64,000 nt of DNA, from positions 28,713,501 through 28,777,500 of the forward strand of contig CM075349.1 of the NCBI GenBank assembly GCA_037693485.1, read 5' to 3'. Below, piece by piece: positions 12,564 through 23,228 of the stretch. Position numbers and translations under genes: made by a program. Under the pieces are notes generated by a model. It ran no database searches. It worked only from the letters and a program-made list of their open reading frames with translations, and was not told where the DNA came from. Source of the stretch: Kitagawia praeruptora. Lineage: Eukaryota > Streptophyta > Magnoliopsida > Apiales > Apiaceae. The first letter of the stretch is position 1. Every line of letters starts with the position of its first letter.

Positions 12564-14736
12564 ACATAAATCACATAGCTCTTAGCACGTATTATTAACT
12601 CACACTTATATCTAATAACACATATATAACATTTGCATACTAGAAACCTTTATCAAAACACTATAAGAATAGTAAAATAATTCTAATAAAATTGGACATC
12701 ACCTCCTTGAAAATAGGTCTTTATAACTTGTCAGAAAACGACGACCCAAACAGCCATCAAACAATCCACAAAAAAATTCCAATTCCAACTTATACTTACA
12801 ACTTACGATTTACAATTCACTACTGCACTATAAACTCAAAATACAACATTGATTATCAAAGGGACCAACACTTAGTCCTTAACACATGAACATCGATTTG
12901 TTTCCTAAATAATAAACTTCAACAAAATCCGATAACATACCAAAACTCAACCAAGGCAAATCTTAAGAACATTCACGGAAAACTTACAATATTATTGGCT
13001 TAAATATGACAACAACTATTTTAATATCGTCAACTGTAAACCATCAGTTAAAACACCACTCGACTTAACTCGAAAACTCAACTTAAGCAACATTCGAACA
13101 AAACTCGAATCAAAACATTCAATCAAAGGAAATCAGTTATTAAACTATACAATCCAGAAGCAAGAATTAATAAGCTTCCACCACGACCACCGCAATGACC
13201 TTTCAGCATATACACTATCGACAAATAAACACACACATACCATTTCGACACCACACATATACCCGCTGCATTCACCCACTCTGAAACCCAGAAACACAAC
13301 ATCACAAACTCCGGCTTCACTTACGCACACCCCTCATAGCTGTTATACACAGGGCAACCCCAAAACTCGCACAACTTCCACACCAGTCACTGCACACACC
13401 CTCCTCATCCCTCTCTTGATTTCTCCTGCTCTATTTCAAGAATCACACATATTAGTACACCCACCTCCGAATACAACTTACATCCTCCTACCTCCTTCTT
13501 CTTCCAGCTTTAACGCCCAGAAACACAAGAACTTGCACACACAGCCCAAACACTCACAAACAGCGATATATATACACATACAACACACAACTCGAACTCC
13601 AACAGCTGCAGTGAATCCACAGTCGACACAGCACCCCACTGGCTACACACAGTTCGAACCACACCTCTATACACACACGCACATCAGTTGTACACACACG
13701 CTTGCACCAACCATTCAATCAAACCCCAGTAGTCTACAAACCCATCCCCGCTGTTAAACACACACACACTTCAGTTCACGCACATGCGCATAACCGCGCA
13801 CACACCCACACAGTAGCTTACACACACCACTACGATTACTGAACACCACAACAGCTAGGACCGAAACACATATAGTAAACTCAAATTTCATCACGAGAAT
13901 CAACTGTGCAGCCATGGTCTTTTAAAGGGGAAAAAGAATTTGATTAACAACCATTTCAAGACCCAATTGTTCTGAAAAAAAACGTGAAAATGAGAGAGAC
14001 TCGCGGAGAGAGGGAGAGGAAGCTGTGGAGAGAGGTGAAATGAGGGATTAGAGGGAGAAAAAGATAATCGAGAGTTTTTGTAGAGAGTTCGAGAAGAACC
14101 CAGAAGAAACAGAGTTCAACTCCTGAATTGGGGGAAAACTTTACTGATTTAGGGATTTAAAGAAACTAATGACATTTTGGGTAATTTCATAGATGCTAAA
14201 ATACAAACAAATCATTTTACATCAATTCTAAAATCGAGATAAATTAGAAACTTAATAGAAAAATGAATTTTAAAATTTTAAAATATAGTTTATGAAATTA
14301 CAAACATCCACATACTTTCAAATATTTTTAGGATAAAAAAATGAATTAAATATGAATTTTGCAAGTTTTGATCCTTTAAATACAATAAAATTCTTAAAAT
14401 CATTTTAAAATACTCAAACTCCCAAATTAATCCACCCAACAATTTTAAAAACTCAATAAATATATAAAGATAATATTACAAAAGATTTCATGATTTTTAA
14501 TCCCTCCGATAATTTTATAAAATTTACAGAGGGTCAAAAATACATGATTTAAATATACTTAAATCCTCAAAATTACAAATAAAAATATTCTGACCTTCAC
14601 GGCTCATACTAATCATCATATAATCACACAAATATAACTTCACACATATTCCACTTTCCAACAATACTCACATAATAATATTCATAATTTATATAAAATA
14701 AATTATTCGAAATTCGAAATTTTCTAGGGCGTTATA
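10461..14736 (-). repeat. 5' LTR of the LARD
   Basis: 4276 bp, the partner of 3128-7404. Differences are scattered substitutions, a few small indels (one removes about 20 nt of CA-rich sequence near 13760) and a longer (TA)n run. Confidence 0.92.
12514..12561. repeat. (TA)n microsatellite in LARD 5' LTR
   Basis: 48 nt of alternating A and T, 14 nt longer than at the same site in the other LTR. Confidence 0.95.
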
Positions 14737-15375
14737 TCCTCTCACAGTACCCCTTCCTCTATTATTTTGACTACGCAAAGCCAAAACTGTCATTCCGTCC
14801 TTGTCACCATCCTGGTTCTTCCTTACAGCATTTGACAAAAGTGCTGACTGAACCTCCTCCATTTTTAACGTGTCCTTTCCGTACAAAATGGTTGTGACCA
14901 AATGATTGAATGACTCCGGAAGCGAAGTAAGAAGAATAAGGGCCTTATCTTCTTCCTCCAATTTTACATCAACCTTTTCAAGTTGATCAACAATACCATT
15001 AAACACATTCATGTGCTCAATAACATTGCCTTGAGCTGCCATCTTCAGCTTGTATAACTCGCGCTGATTTAACTTTGTAGTCAAGTTCTTCCCGAGATAC
15101 AATGTCTCCAACTTTGACCATAATTCCTTCGGCGTGCTTTCGTCAACAACATTATTGATAATGTTATCAGCAATGCATAGCCTGATGGTAATCATGCATT
15201 GTGACTCAGCATCCTCCCAATCTTCATCGCTCATCTTTGTTGGTTTTCCCTCCTTCCCCTTCAAAGCCCTTGCTAGCTTCTGTTGGGTTAGGATATCCTT
15301 TACCCTTCTGTGCCAAAGAGTAAAACTTCCTTTACCATCATATGGAGTCATCTTGAATCCTCCAATACTTGCCAT
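14737..15375 (-). CDS. Element B Gag N-terminal half (downstream duplicate copy, split by the LARD)
   Basis: 213 codons from ATG at 15375 (MASIGGFKMTPYDGKGSFTL) to the LARD target site, continuing in frame at 3122. It has copia UBN2-type Gag features: the LWHRRVKDIL opening, ELWSKLETLYLGKNL near residue 90, and SLPESF near 155. The frame extends 29 codons upstream to 15462, but MASIGG is the natural start because the upstream part lies close to the PBS and reads like leader. Its own PBS is at 15533-15544. It is one of two copies of gag in the element. Confidence 0.82.
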
Positions 15376-15546
15376 GATCTCCGTTTGCACACACAAACCA
15401 ATCCAAACAACTAAATCAATTGGCCAGGTAAGTGTAAGAAACAATGGGAGCACTTCCGTCAAAACGGCGCCAAATTAGACAACCACTTTTCTTAACGACT
15501 TTCCTTCGGCACCAATAATTTAGACACAACTATCTCTGATGCCAAC

Positions 15547-15619
15547 TGTTAGGAATCTGCCCGATTCCCTGCGAATGCGGAAGCGATTTGGTAAATATGT
15601 GCGCTTAGATCCCACAAAT
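15547..15619 (-). repeat. 73-bp fragment of the element B LTR between two gag copies
   Basis: This matches the last 73 nt of the LTR (minus sense) up to GATCCCACAAAT and then joins gag sequence directly. The junction falls in a shared AAAT. It marks the border of a tandem duplication of about 735 bp (LTR end, PBS, gag). Confidence 0.88.
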
Positions 15620-16108
15620 GGTTGTGACCAAATGATCGAATGACTCCGGAAGCGAAGTAAGAAGAATAAGGGCCTTATCTTCTTCCTCCAATTTTACATC
15701 AACCTTTTCAAGTTGATCAACAATACCATTAAACACATTCATGTGCTCAATAACATTGCCTTGAGCTTCCATCTTCAGCTTGTATAACTCGCGCTTCAGA
15801 TTTAACTTTGTAGTCAAGTTCTTCCCGAGATACAATGTCTCCAACTTTGACCATAATTCCTTCGGCGTGCTTTCGTCAACAACATTATTGATAATGTTAT
15901 CAGCAATGCATAGCCTGATGGTAATCATGCATTGCGACTCAGCATCCTCCCAATCTTCATCGCTCATCTTTGTTAGTTTTCCCTCCTTCCCCTTCAAAGC
16001 CCTTGCTAGCTTCTGTTGGGTTAGGATATCCTTTACCCTTCTCTGCCAAAGAGTAAAACTTCCTTTACCATCATATGGAGTCACCTTGAATCCTCCAATA
16101 CTTGCCAT
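15605..16108 (-). pseudogene. Element B Gag, upstream truncated copy
   Basis: Starts MASIGGFKVTPYDGKGSFTLW at 16108 and is about 97 percent identical to the gag at 15375. It breaks off after SFDHLVTTI, where the frame enters the LTR fragment and stops at 15605. It differs by a few substitutions and a 6-nt insertion (LNLKRELYKL against LNQRELYKL). It is the first gag reached from the 5' LTR, so translation of the element RNA would start on this truncated copy. Confidence 0.85.
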
Positions 16109-16265
16109 GATCTCCGTTTGCACACACAAACCAATCCAAACAACTAAATCAATTGGCCAGGTAAGTGTAAGAAACAATGGGAGCACTTCCGTCAAAACGG
16201 CGCCAAATTAGACAACCACTTTTCTTAACGACTTTCCTTCGGCACCAATAATTTAGACACAACTA

Positions 16266-16277
16266 TCTCTGATGCCA
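16266..16277 (-). other. Primer-binding site of element B
   Basis: The minus strand reads TGGCATCAGAGA, the initiator tRNA-Met complement with two mismatches, 2 nt from the LTR. The same variant recurs at 15533-15544 in the duplicated unit. Confidence 0.75.
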
Positions 16278-16279
16278 AT

Positions 16280-16952
16280 TGTTAGGAATCTGCCTGATTC
16301 CCTGCGAATGCGGAAGCGATTTGGTAAATATGTGCGCTTAGATCCCACAAATATACGTGATAGTAATGAAGCAACAAACCAACAATACAGTAAAAGAGAC
16401 AAGAGATTTAACGTGGTTCGGCCCAGCCTACATCCATAAGAGCAACAACTTCACACTAGATAAAAGGGATTACAATATCCGGGTATCCGGCCCCTTGAAT
16501 TTCATACAAAAATTCAGCCCTACAATACCTATTATGTATATCCCCAACTCACTGAAGTGTTTATCTCAAAACCTCCCCCTATCACTATTTCCCGACAACC
16601 TTTCCTTCTCTCCCTCTCCCAACCCGGACAGTGCCACACAACCTGATAGAAAGACCCCTGCAGCGGGACCACCTCCGATGGCTACAGTCAGACCCAAGTA
16701 CCCTAAGGAATAGTTTAGACACGAGGACCTTCTATCCCGACACTTCCTGAAAGCGGGCTAAACCGGCTTCCCTACTAGACGGACTATCTAGCAGCTATAG
16801 AGAGAGAAGAGAGAATTTTGGTGTAATTTTAGAATGAAGAGGATAGGGGTATTTATAAGAGAAAATATGTAGTAGGTGGGGAGGGGTTGATGAAAGAAGA
16901 GTTGGTGAAGTTGGAAAGAAAAATAAAAAAAACTGCTGGCTGCTACCTAACA
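16280..16952 (-). repeat. 5' LTR of element B
   Basis: 673 bp with TGTTAGG...CCTAACA ends, the partner of 1311-1983. A TATA box (TATAAATA, minus) lies at 16850-16857. Confidence 0.92.
16850..16857 (-). promoter_or_regulatory. TATA box of element B LTR
   Basis: TATAAATA on minus, in the first 110 nt of U3 in element sense. The same motif is in the other LTR near 1881-1888. Confidence 0.5.
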
Positions 16953-17061
16953 CAACCATCCCATGTGTTTCTATATATTTAAGTTGCTCTAAAATCATGT
17001 CGACCGGTAACACCATCAAGTCCAATAAGTCCATATCATCACTGCTATTTAGTTCGGATTC
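16953..17061 (-). pseudogene. F-box/FBD/LRR gene, last exon, upstream half
   Basis: An acceptor-like TGTATGTAG at 17062-17070 (minus) is followed by an open frame containing LLDLMVLPVDMILEQLKYIE and THGMV. The frame meets element B and resumes at 1310 with GSRTEFQF. The join matches the FBD region of At1g13570-type F-box proteins. Upstream of the acceptor to 17553 I recognise no further exon of this family, so the gene may be a fragment. Transposon insertion removes any chance of a normal product. Confidence 0.65.
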
Positions 17062-17553
17062 CTACATACAAACATGTAAAAATTCAGTTAGTTTGACATA
17101 TTTGTGCATATCTATTAATTGATCATAGAAAATGAGTCTACACAGCTAGTAAGTGTGTGTCGAGTTCTAGTAGTCGAATAGCTGAAACTACGCATAGGAT
17201 ACAATACAGAATTAAGACCACTTGGTTTATTGACCAGGCGCTCTTCATTAGAGATCAAAGAGCCAAAATGCCATTCTTGCATTCGATCAACATGCCCTGC
17301 AGTCAAATTTATAAACAGAGAAAACACATGATGTACTGGATGATAAAGCATCGATGATCAAAAAGAGAACAATAAAAATTATTATTACTTTTCAAAAACA
17401 TAGCTTGTATGATCACACAGAAGAATGCATCTTCTGTAATGAAAAATAATTAATCAGATCAGAAATAATACATGGACTGAAAGTCGTCAAACAAGAACTT
17501 AATAGTTGGAGCTCTAGAATGACAAAAAGTAACTGACAGTACAATTAACCAAA
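17062..17553. other. Intron or intergenic sequence, nothing recognised
   Basis: No RNA gene or repeat recognised. A minus-strand open frame (17115-17351) follows an acceptor-like CTGCAG near 17300, but its peptide resembles no family I know. Confidence 0.4.
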
Positions 17554-17684
17554 TCACACAATGCACTTCCAAACCATGGCAACAGCCATGCAAGGAAGAC
17601 ACAGCAGAAATGCACATGCCCCACAGCAACAAGTATAGCAGACAAAACATATTGTGAACGGAATAAGATTCATCGTATCATCTC
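17554..17684 (-). pseudogene. C-terminal part of a small host gene split by copia element C (Cys-rich hydrophobic tail)
   Basis: When element C and one ATCTC copy are removed, the frame of 22929-23228 continues here for 41 codons to a TGA at 17554-17556. The tail has about ten cysteines and is strongly hydrophobic, with blocks such as FTICFVCYTCCCGACAF and LLCLPCMAVAMVW. It looks like a membrane segment ending in KCIV. I do not recognise the family. The composition suggests a tail-anchored or palmitoylated membrane protein, which is inference. Confidence 0.5.
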
Positions 17685-17955
17685 TATTGAATTTACAGTA
17701 AAAGAAAGGAATGATACACGTGACTAAGCAAAGCTGACAGGACGAGTTCGTTACAGTCTTGACAGCCTGGCATTAGTTAGTTAGAGTTTGTCACCTATAT
17801 GTACACATTTTCTATTTTGTATCAATTTAGTTAGTCATTTTATCTCTTTCATTTTCTCTATGAAACTCTCTGAGTAAACAATGTAAATACAGTATTCTTT
17901 ACTTCATCTTCTTCAATCAATCTAGATGTTATGATTCACAGAGCTTAGTTTATCA
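17685..17955 (+). repeat. 5' LTR of element C
   Basis: 271 bp from TATTGAATTTACAG to GTTTATCA. The first two bases are TA where copia LTRs normally have TG; the 3' LTR has the same variant. Confidence 0.9.
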
Positions 17956-17967
17956 TGGTATCAGAGC
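17956..17967 (+). other. Primer-binding site of element C
   Basis: TGGTATCAGAGC directly abuts the 5' LTR: the initiator tRNA-Met complement. Confidence 0.93.
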
Positions 17968-18261
17968 ATAAATGGCGACGAATTCATGTCCTTCATTGTG
18001 TTATGCTCATTTTTTCCGCATATCTCAGGTGTATTCGTTTTCTTGATCTCTGTTGATCTTCTTTCTTGTTTGATCTGTGTTTGATCTTCAATTTTTAGCA
18101 TCTAGATCACTGTTTCTTGTTGATTTCTGCAAGTTAGTGATCTTATACACTATATCTTGGTGTTTGTTTCACAATATTACGTAATCTCTCTGCGTAATCT
18201 CTCTGTGTATCTGTGTAATCTCTCTTGATATCACTATATTTGTGTAAAATTGTTGGATATT

Positions 18262-21200
18262 ATGGTTGCTACTGGTACAAATGTTCAATCGAATGCGTGG
18301 AACAGATCGGTTACCCAAACGAATCAAACAAATCTGGATTCTTCTAGTGTCTTTTACATTCATCCTTCTGATGCAAACACAACACAACTTGTTTCAGTCA
18401 AATTTAATGGCTCAGGCTATAGTAATTGGAAACGTTCCATTATGTTAAGTCTTTCAGCTAAGAACAAGCTTGGTTTTGTTGATGGTACGATTGTTAAACC
18501 TGATGTTGGATCTGTAGATTTTAAGGCCTGGGAGAGATGTAACGATCTTGTTTGTTCTTGGTTACTCTGTAATTTGGATGACACAATCTCAAAGAGTGTG
18601 TTGTTTTTTAAAACTGCTAGAGAAATTTGGCTTGATTTAGAGGATAGGTTTGGATATGCTTCTATGACTCAAATCTATTCTTTAGAACAGCAGTTATCTG
18701 AGATGTGTCAAGGCTCTAAAAGTGTTTCTGATTTTTTTACTGAGATCAAAACAATATGGGATGCAATGAGTGATATCAGTCCTATGCCTTGCTGCACATG
18801 TAACAAGTGCACCTGTAATGTGACACAGAAAGTGATGCAAATGCAATAGGATCACAGATTGCTTCAATTCATGATGAAGCTTAATGATAAGTTTGCTACT
18901 GTTAGAGGAAATATCTTAATGCAACAACCACTTCCTAGTTTGTCAAATGCTTTCAGAGTATTTTCTCAAGAAGAAAGACACCAAGATTTGTCTCAATTGT
19001 CCACACAAACTGAGTCTTTAGCTTTTATTGCTGATAACAAGAGGAATTTTAATCCAGGTTTTTATCAGTCACAACAGAGGTATGGTGTCTCAAGTAAGAG
19101 CAACATCAGTGGAAATGTTACTGGTAATACTGGTTTTCGAAAGGGGAGCAACTATTTCTATACTCACTGCAAGATGTCTGGACATAGCATTGACAGGTGT
19201 TACAAAATCCATGGATATCCAGCTACTTTCAAAAATAATAAGAAGGTTGCTGCAGTGTCCCTTGCCACTTGTTCTGAAGACAAAACTGATGATACTAATT
19301 CTATCACAGTGGCACAATACCAACAGTTGATGGAGTTGTTGAATAAGCAGCCCCAACCTATTTCTTCTGAATCACAGGATTCTACTAATCAAGCTTCTGT
19401 TGGTCATGCAATGTTAGCTGGTAAGATATGTTTGATTGCTGATACTGTTTCTAACACTGAGTGGTTAATTGACAGTGGAGCCACAGATCATATCTGTTCT
19501 AATCTTAGCATGTTTTTAACATATAAGCCAGTTGAAGGAAATTCTGACTTTATTGTGGTACCAGATGGGAGACAGATACCAGTGCTACACATAGGATCAG
19601 TCAGAATTCAACATATGGTTTTACATAATGTTTTGCATATTCCACAATTTAAATACAACTTGATATCTGTTCAGAAGCTGTGTAATGATATGAAATGTTC
19701 AGTCATTTTTAATGGTACTGAATGTGTTCTACAGGACCTTTTGCAGAAAGAGAAGCCAATTCCTCTTGGTAAATTTCATTGTGGTTTATATGGTGCTTTA
19801 GGATCTCATGCAAAGTTTTTGGACAAGACAAGTTTTCTCAGTATTTCAAAAGATCTTAGCATTTGGCATCTAAGGCTAGGCCACACTCCTTTCAACCGGC
19901 TGAAAATGATACCAGCATTGTCAAAGTCAAAGAATTCTTCATCACAACTTATTTGTCAAATCTGTCCTCAGGCAAAACAGACTAGACTTCCATTTTCTCA
20001 TAGTAGTATTACAACTGAATTTCCTTTTGAACTGATCCACATTGATGTATGGGGACCATACAAAACCAAATCTCATACTGGTTGTAATCAATTTCTGACA
20101 ATTGTAGATGATTACAGTCATTTTACATGGGTTCATATGTTGAAACACAGAACAGATTGTGTAAAAGTAATGAAAGATTTCTTGTCTTATGTGGAAACTC
20201 AGTACAAGTCCAAAGTTAAACAGGTTAGATCAGATAATGCTCCTGAACTATGCCAGGGTTCCATGAAAGTTTTATTCTTGCTTAAAGGGATTGTACATCA
20301 GACTACTTGTAGTTACACCCCACAACAAAATGGGGTTGTGGAACACAAACATAGGCACTTACTTGAGACTGCTCGTTCATTGTTTTTTCAATCAAAAGTT
20401 CCACAGCAATATTGGAGTGAATGTATACTGTGTGCTACTTATATCATCAATAAAATACCATTGCAAAGTATTCAGAATGACATACCTTATCAAAGGTTAA
20501 CTGGTACACATCCTTCTCTTGAGCATCTAAAAGTTTTTGGTTGTTTGTGTTTTACTTCTACTATTGCTGTTAATCGAAGTAAATTTGATCCTAGATCAAC
20601 TGCTTGTGTATTTCTTGGATATTCAGTGTCTCAAAAAGGATACAAAGTACTTGATCTTAGTTCAAATTGCTTGTTTGTTTCAAGAGATGTCATATTCCAT
20701 GAATCTCATTTTCCATTCCATTCTCATGATATTTCAACTGATTTTCCAGCCCAAATTTATTTGCCATCTGTTACACCATCTTGTTATACTGATCATTGTG
20801 AATCTAATGGTCATAGTCATTATCATGAGTCATTCAATAATCTTAATGAGTCTCATTTTGATAACAACATTTCTGATAATGTTGATAATTCTATTTCTTC
20901 ACAAGAGACTGGATCTACTTCATCTTTGTCTGATTTACATGATTTAAGTACAACTGTGGCAACTTCTATCCCAACTTTTGTTCCATTGAGAAAATCAACC
21001 AGAGTTTCTAAAGCTCCTTCTTATTTAGATTCTTATAAGTGTCATACAGTTCAAGCTTCTAACCACTGGTGTAATATGGTTCAAATTTCGCACAATGATT
21101 CTGTACCAATTAAGTGTGATATTGTAGAACCTAGAACTTATCAAGAAGCAGTATCTGATCCTCTCTGGAGAACAGCTATGGAGAATGAGTTAAAAGCATT

Positions 21201-22704
21201 ACATGACAATAATACTTGGGAGTTAGTACCTCTTCCTGCAGATAAGAAAGCAATTGGTTTCAAATGGGTGTTTAAGGTTAAGTTGAAATCAGATGGTAGT
21301 TTAGAACGTTGTAAGGCTCGATTGGTAGCAAAAGGGTATAATCAAAAATATGGAATTGATTATGAAGAAACATTTTCACCAGTAGTGAAAATGAGTACTG
21401 TCAGAATTCTATTATCTTTGGCTGCATCAAGACAGTGGCATTTACATCAGCTTGATGTAAATAATGCCTTTCTTCATGGTGATTTGAAGGAGGGGGTATA
21501 TATGCAGGTGCCAGATGGTGTCCCAAATCCTCATAATCTGGTATGTTTACTTCGAAAGTCCATTTATGGCTTAAAACAAGCATCCAGAGAATGGCATGAA
21601 AAACTGGTTGAGGAATTAATATGTCAAGGTTTCAAGCAATCAAAAAATGATTACAGTTTGTTTATTAAGAAACAAAATGGACTTATCTGTATAGCAGCAG
21701 TGTATGTGGATGATGTGATTTTAACAGGGGATGACAGTCATGCCATTGCTGATCTAAAGGTTCATTTAGATGCTAAATTTGGTATTAAGGATTTAGGACA
21801 GTTACATTTCTTTTTGGGACTTGAAGTTACACACACATCTGATGGCATAGTTTTGTGTCAGCACAAGTTTGCCAAAGAGTTACTGCTTGAGGCAAATGTT
21901 GATATTTCTAAACCAACCTGTACACCTTTACCAGTACATTTGAAACTTTCACTTACTGATGGTGTTCTTGTTAATAATCCTGAAGTTTATCGATCACTTG
22001 TTGGTAAACTGAATTATCTAACTAATACACGTCCAGATCTGTCTTACACTGTTCAATCTCTGAGTCAGTATATGCATGCACCTAGAACTTCTCATATGTC
22101 TGCTTTACAACATACATTACGATATTTGGCTGGTACTGTCAATCAAGGCATCTTGTTAAAAGCCACAGATCAGTTACAGTTGCAGGCATTTTCAGATGCA
22201 GATTGGGCATCCTGTCTAGACTCCAGAAGGTCTATTACTGGTTACATCTTGTTACTTGGCAATTCCCCAGTTACTTGGAAATCAAAGAAACAGAATACAA
22301 TTTCTAAATCATCTACAGAGGCAGAATATAGAGCCATGGCTTCTGCAGCAGCTGAAGTTACTTGGGTAGTTCGACTATTAGAAGAGCTTGAGGTTTCTGG
22401 TTTAAAACCAGTTGTTTTGCATTGCGATAATCAGTCTGCACTTCACATTGCCAAGAATCCTGTTTTCCATGAGCGAACCAAGCACATTGAGCTTGATTGT
22501 CATTTTACTAGAGATAAGGTTTTAGAGGGGCTAATCCAACTGACTTATTTGCCAACACGATCTCAGTTAGCAGACGTTCTTACAAAGATTGCACCTTCTT
22601 CTCAGTTCAATTCTCTTTTGTCCAAGTTAGGGATGTTTCCACCTCCCAATTTGAGGGAGGGTATTGAATTTACAGTAAAAGAAAGGAATGATACACGTGA
22701 CTAA
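18262..22704 (+). pseudogene. Gag-Pol polyprotein of copia element C with one in-frame amber stop
   Basis: From ATG at 18262 the frame covers 1480 codons, with a single TAG at 18847-18849 (codon 196, within Gag). In order: Gag (FNGSGYSNWKRSIMLSL near residue 55), a zinc knuckle near 300, protease LIDSGATDH near 403, pre-integrase H-R-L-G-H, integrase with the D of HIDVWGP, the D of RSDNAPEL and the E of NGVVEHKHR, RT with FKWVFKVK and YVDD near residue 1148, and RNase H with SDADWAS and SSTEAEYRA. The first Cys of the CCHC knuckle is Tyr (YTHCKMSGHSIDRC). The TAG is probably CAG to TAG; otherwise pol is intact. The last 43 nt run into the 3' LTR. Stop-codon readthrough is possible but not supported by a known context. 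Confidence 0.92.
22648..22661 (+). other. Polypurine tract of element C
   Basis: AATTTGAGGGAGGG directly precedes the 3' LTR. Confidence 0.85.
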
Positions 22705-22928
22705 GCAAAGGTGACAGGACGAGTTCGTTACAGTCTTGACAGCCTGGCATTAGTTAGTTAGAGTTTGTCACCTATACACATTTTCTATTTTGTATCAATT
22801 TAGTTAGTCATTTTATCTCTTTCATTTTCTCTATGAAACTCTCTGAGTAAACAAAGTAAATACAGTATTCTTTACTTCATCTTCTTCAATCAATCTAGAT
22901 GTTATGATTCACAGAGCTTAGTTTATCA
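22662..22928 (+). repeat. 3' LTR of element C
   Basis: 267 bp, the partner of 17685-17955, 4 nt shorter because of an indel near 22777. Confidence 0.92.
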
Positions 22929-23228
22929 ATCTCTGGTGAGGTTCCTTACATCATCCGTAACTTCTTTCATCTTAGTCTTCACTTCACCAGGGCTCACTAC
23001 GTTTGCCTCTAAAGTTTCTGTATCTTCATCAATACCTCTGCTCATTGGCTCGACTACTTGATTTGTCAATTTTGTCTCTGACAATTCTTGATTAATATCA
23101 TCTTTCTCTGGCTTCAAGATATTGGCCATTGGTTCGGTTTCTTCTTCATTAGTAAGGATCTTTGGTTGAGATGCTGCTTGATCATTATCATCTCCACCTT
23201 GCTCAGTTGAACTCTCCAGAGAAGACAT
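22929..23228 (-). pseudogene. N-terminal part of the small host gene split by element C (acidic domain)
   Basis: ATG at 23228 opens 100 codons starting MSSLESSTEQGGDDNDQAAS, rich in Glu, Asp, Gln and Lys, low in hydrophobics and probably disordered. The frame reaches the element C target site, where the LTR supplies an immediate stop. Removing the element joins it to 17554-17679 for a predicted 141-residue protein. A possible TATA-like stretch (minus) is at 23317-23326, about 90 nt upstream of the ATG. Reading-frame continuity across the insertion argues that it is a real gene; no family was recognised. Confidence 0.55.

Larger units (their letters stand above)
3128..14736 (-). mobile_element. 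LARD: large non-autonomous LTR retrotransposon inserted in element B gag
   Basis: Direct repeats of 4277 bp (3128-7404) and 4276 bp (10461-14736) flank a 3056-bp core. A 5-bp target duplication TCCTC lies at 3123-3127 and 14737-14741. A PBS abuts the right repeat and a polypurine tract the left one, so orientation is minus. Neither LTRs nor core contain a credible protein gene. Size and layout match LARDs (LTRs about 4.5 kb, core about 3.5 kb) known from cereals, which are gypsy-related. The LTR ends on the minus strand are TATAACGCCC and GATGCTACA, so the 5' end is TA, not the canonical TG, in both copies. Movement must rely on another element's proteins. Confidence 0.9.
1311..16952 (-). mobile_element. 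Copia element B, a gag-protease-only (TR-GAG-like) retrotransposon carrying a nested LARD
   Basis: Two 673-bp LTRs (1311-1983 and 16280-16952) with ends TGTTAGG...CCTAACA flank the element, with CAACC duplicated outside (1306-1310, 16953-16957). Orientation is minus: PBS next to the right LTR, polypurine tract next to the left one. Without the nested LARD it is about 4.0 kb and encodes Gag, zinc knuckle and protease only. The region from 2004 to 2423, between the protease frame and the polypurine tract, is non-coding, with no integrase, RT or RNase H. I counted about eight substitutions between the LTRs, so the insertion looks fairly recent. It must have moved with enzymes from another copia element. 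Confidence 0.9.
17685..22928 (+). mobile_element. Copia element C, nearly intact
   Basis: LTRs at 17685-17955 and 22662-22928, target duplication ATCTC at 17680-17684 and 22929-22933, PBS at 17956-17967, polypurine tract at 22648-22661, and a full gag-pol frame broken by one stop codon. I see two substitutions and one 4-nt indel between the LTRs, which points to a recent insertion. It lies in a host gene read on the opposite strand. Confidence 0.95.

Noticed and set aside
17115..17351. Possible extra exon of the F-box/FBD gene
   Set aside because: Has an acceptor-like CTGCAG, but the peptide shows no LRR or F-box pattern.
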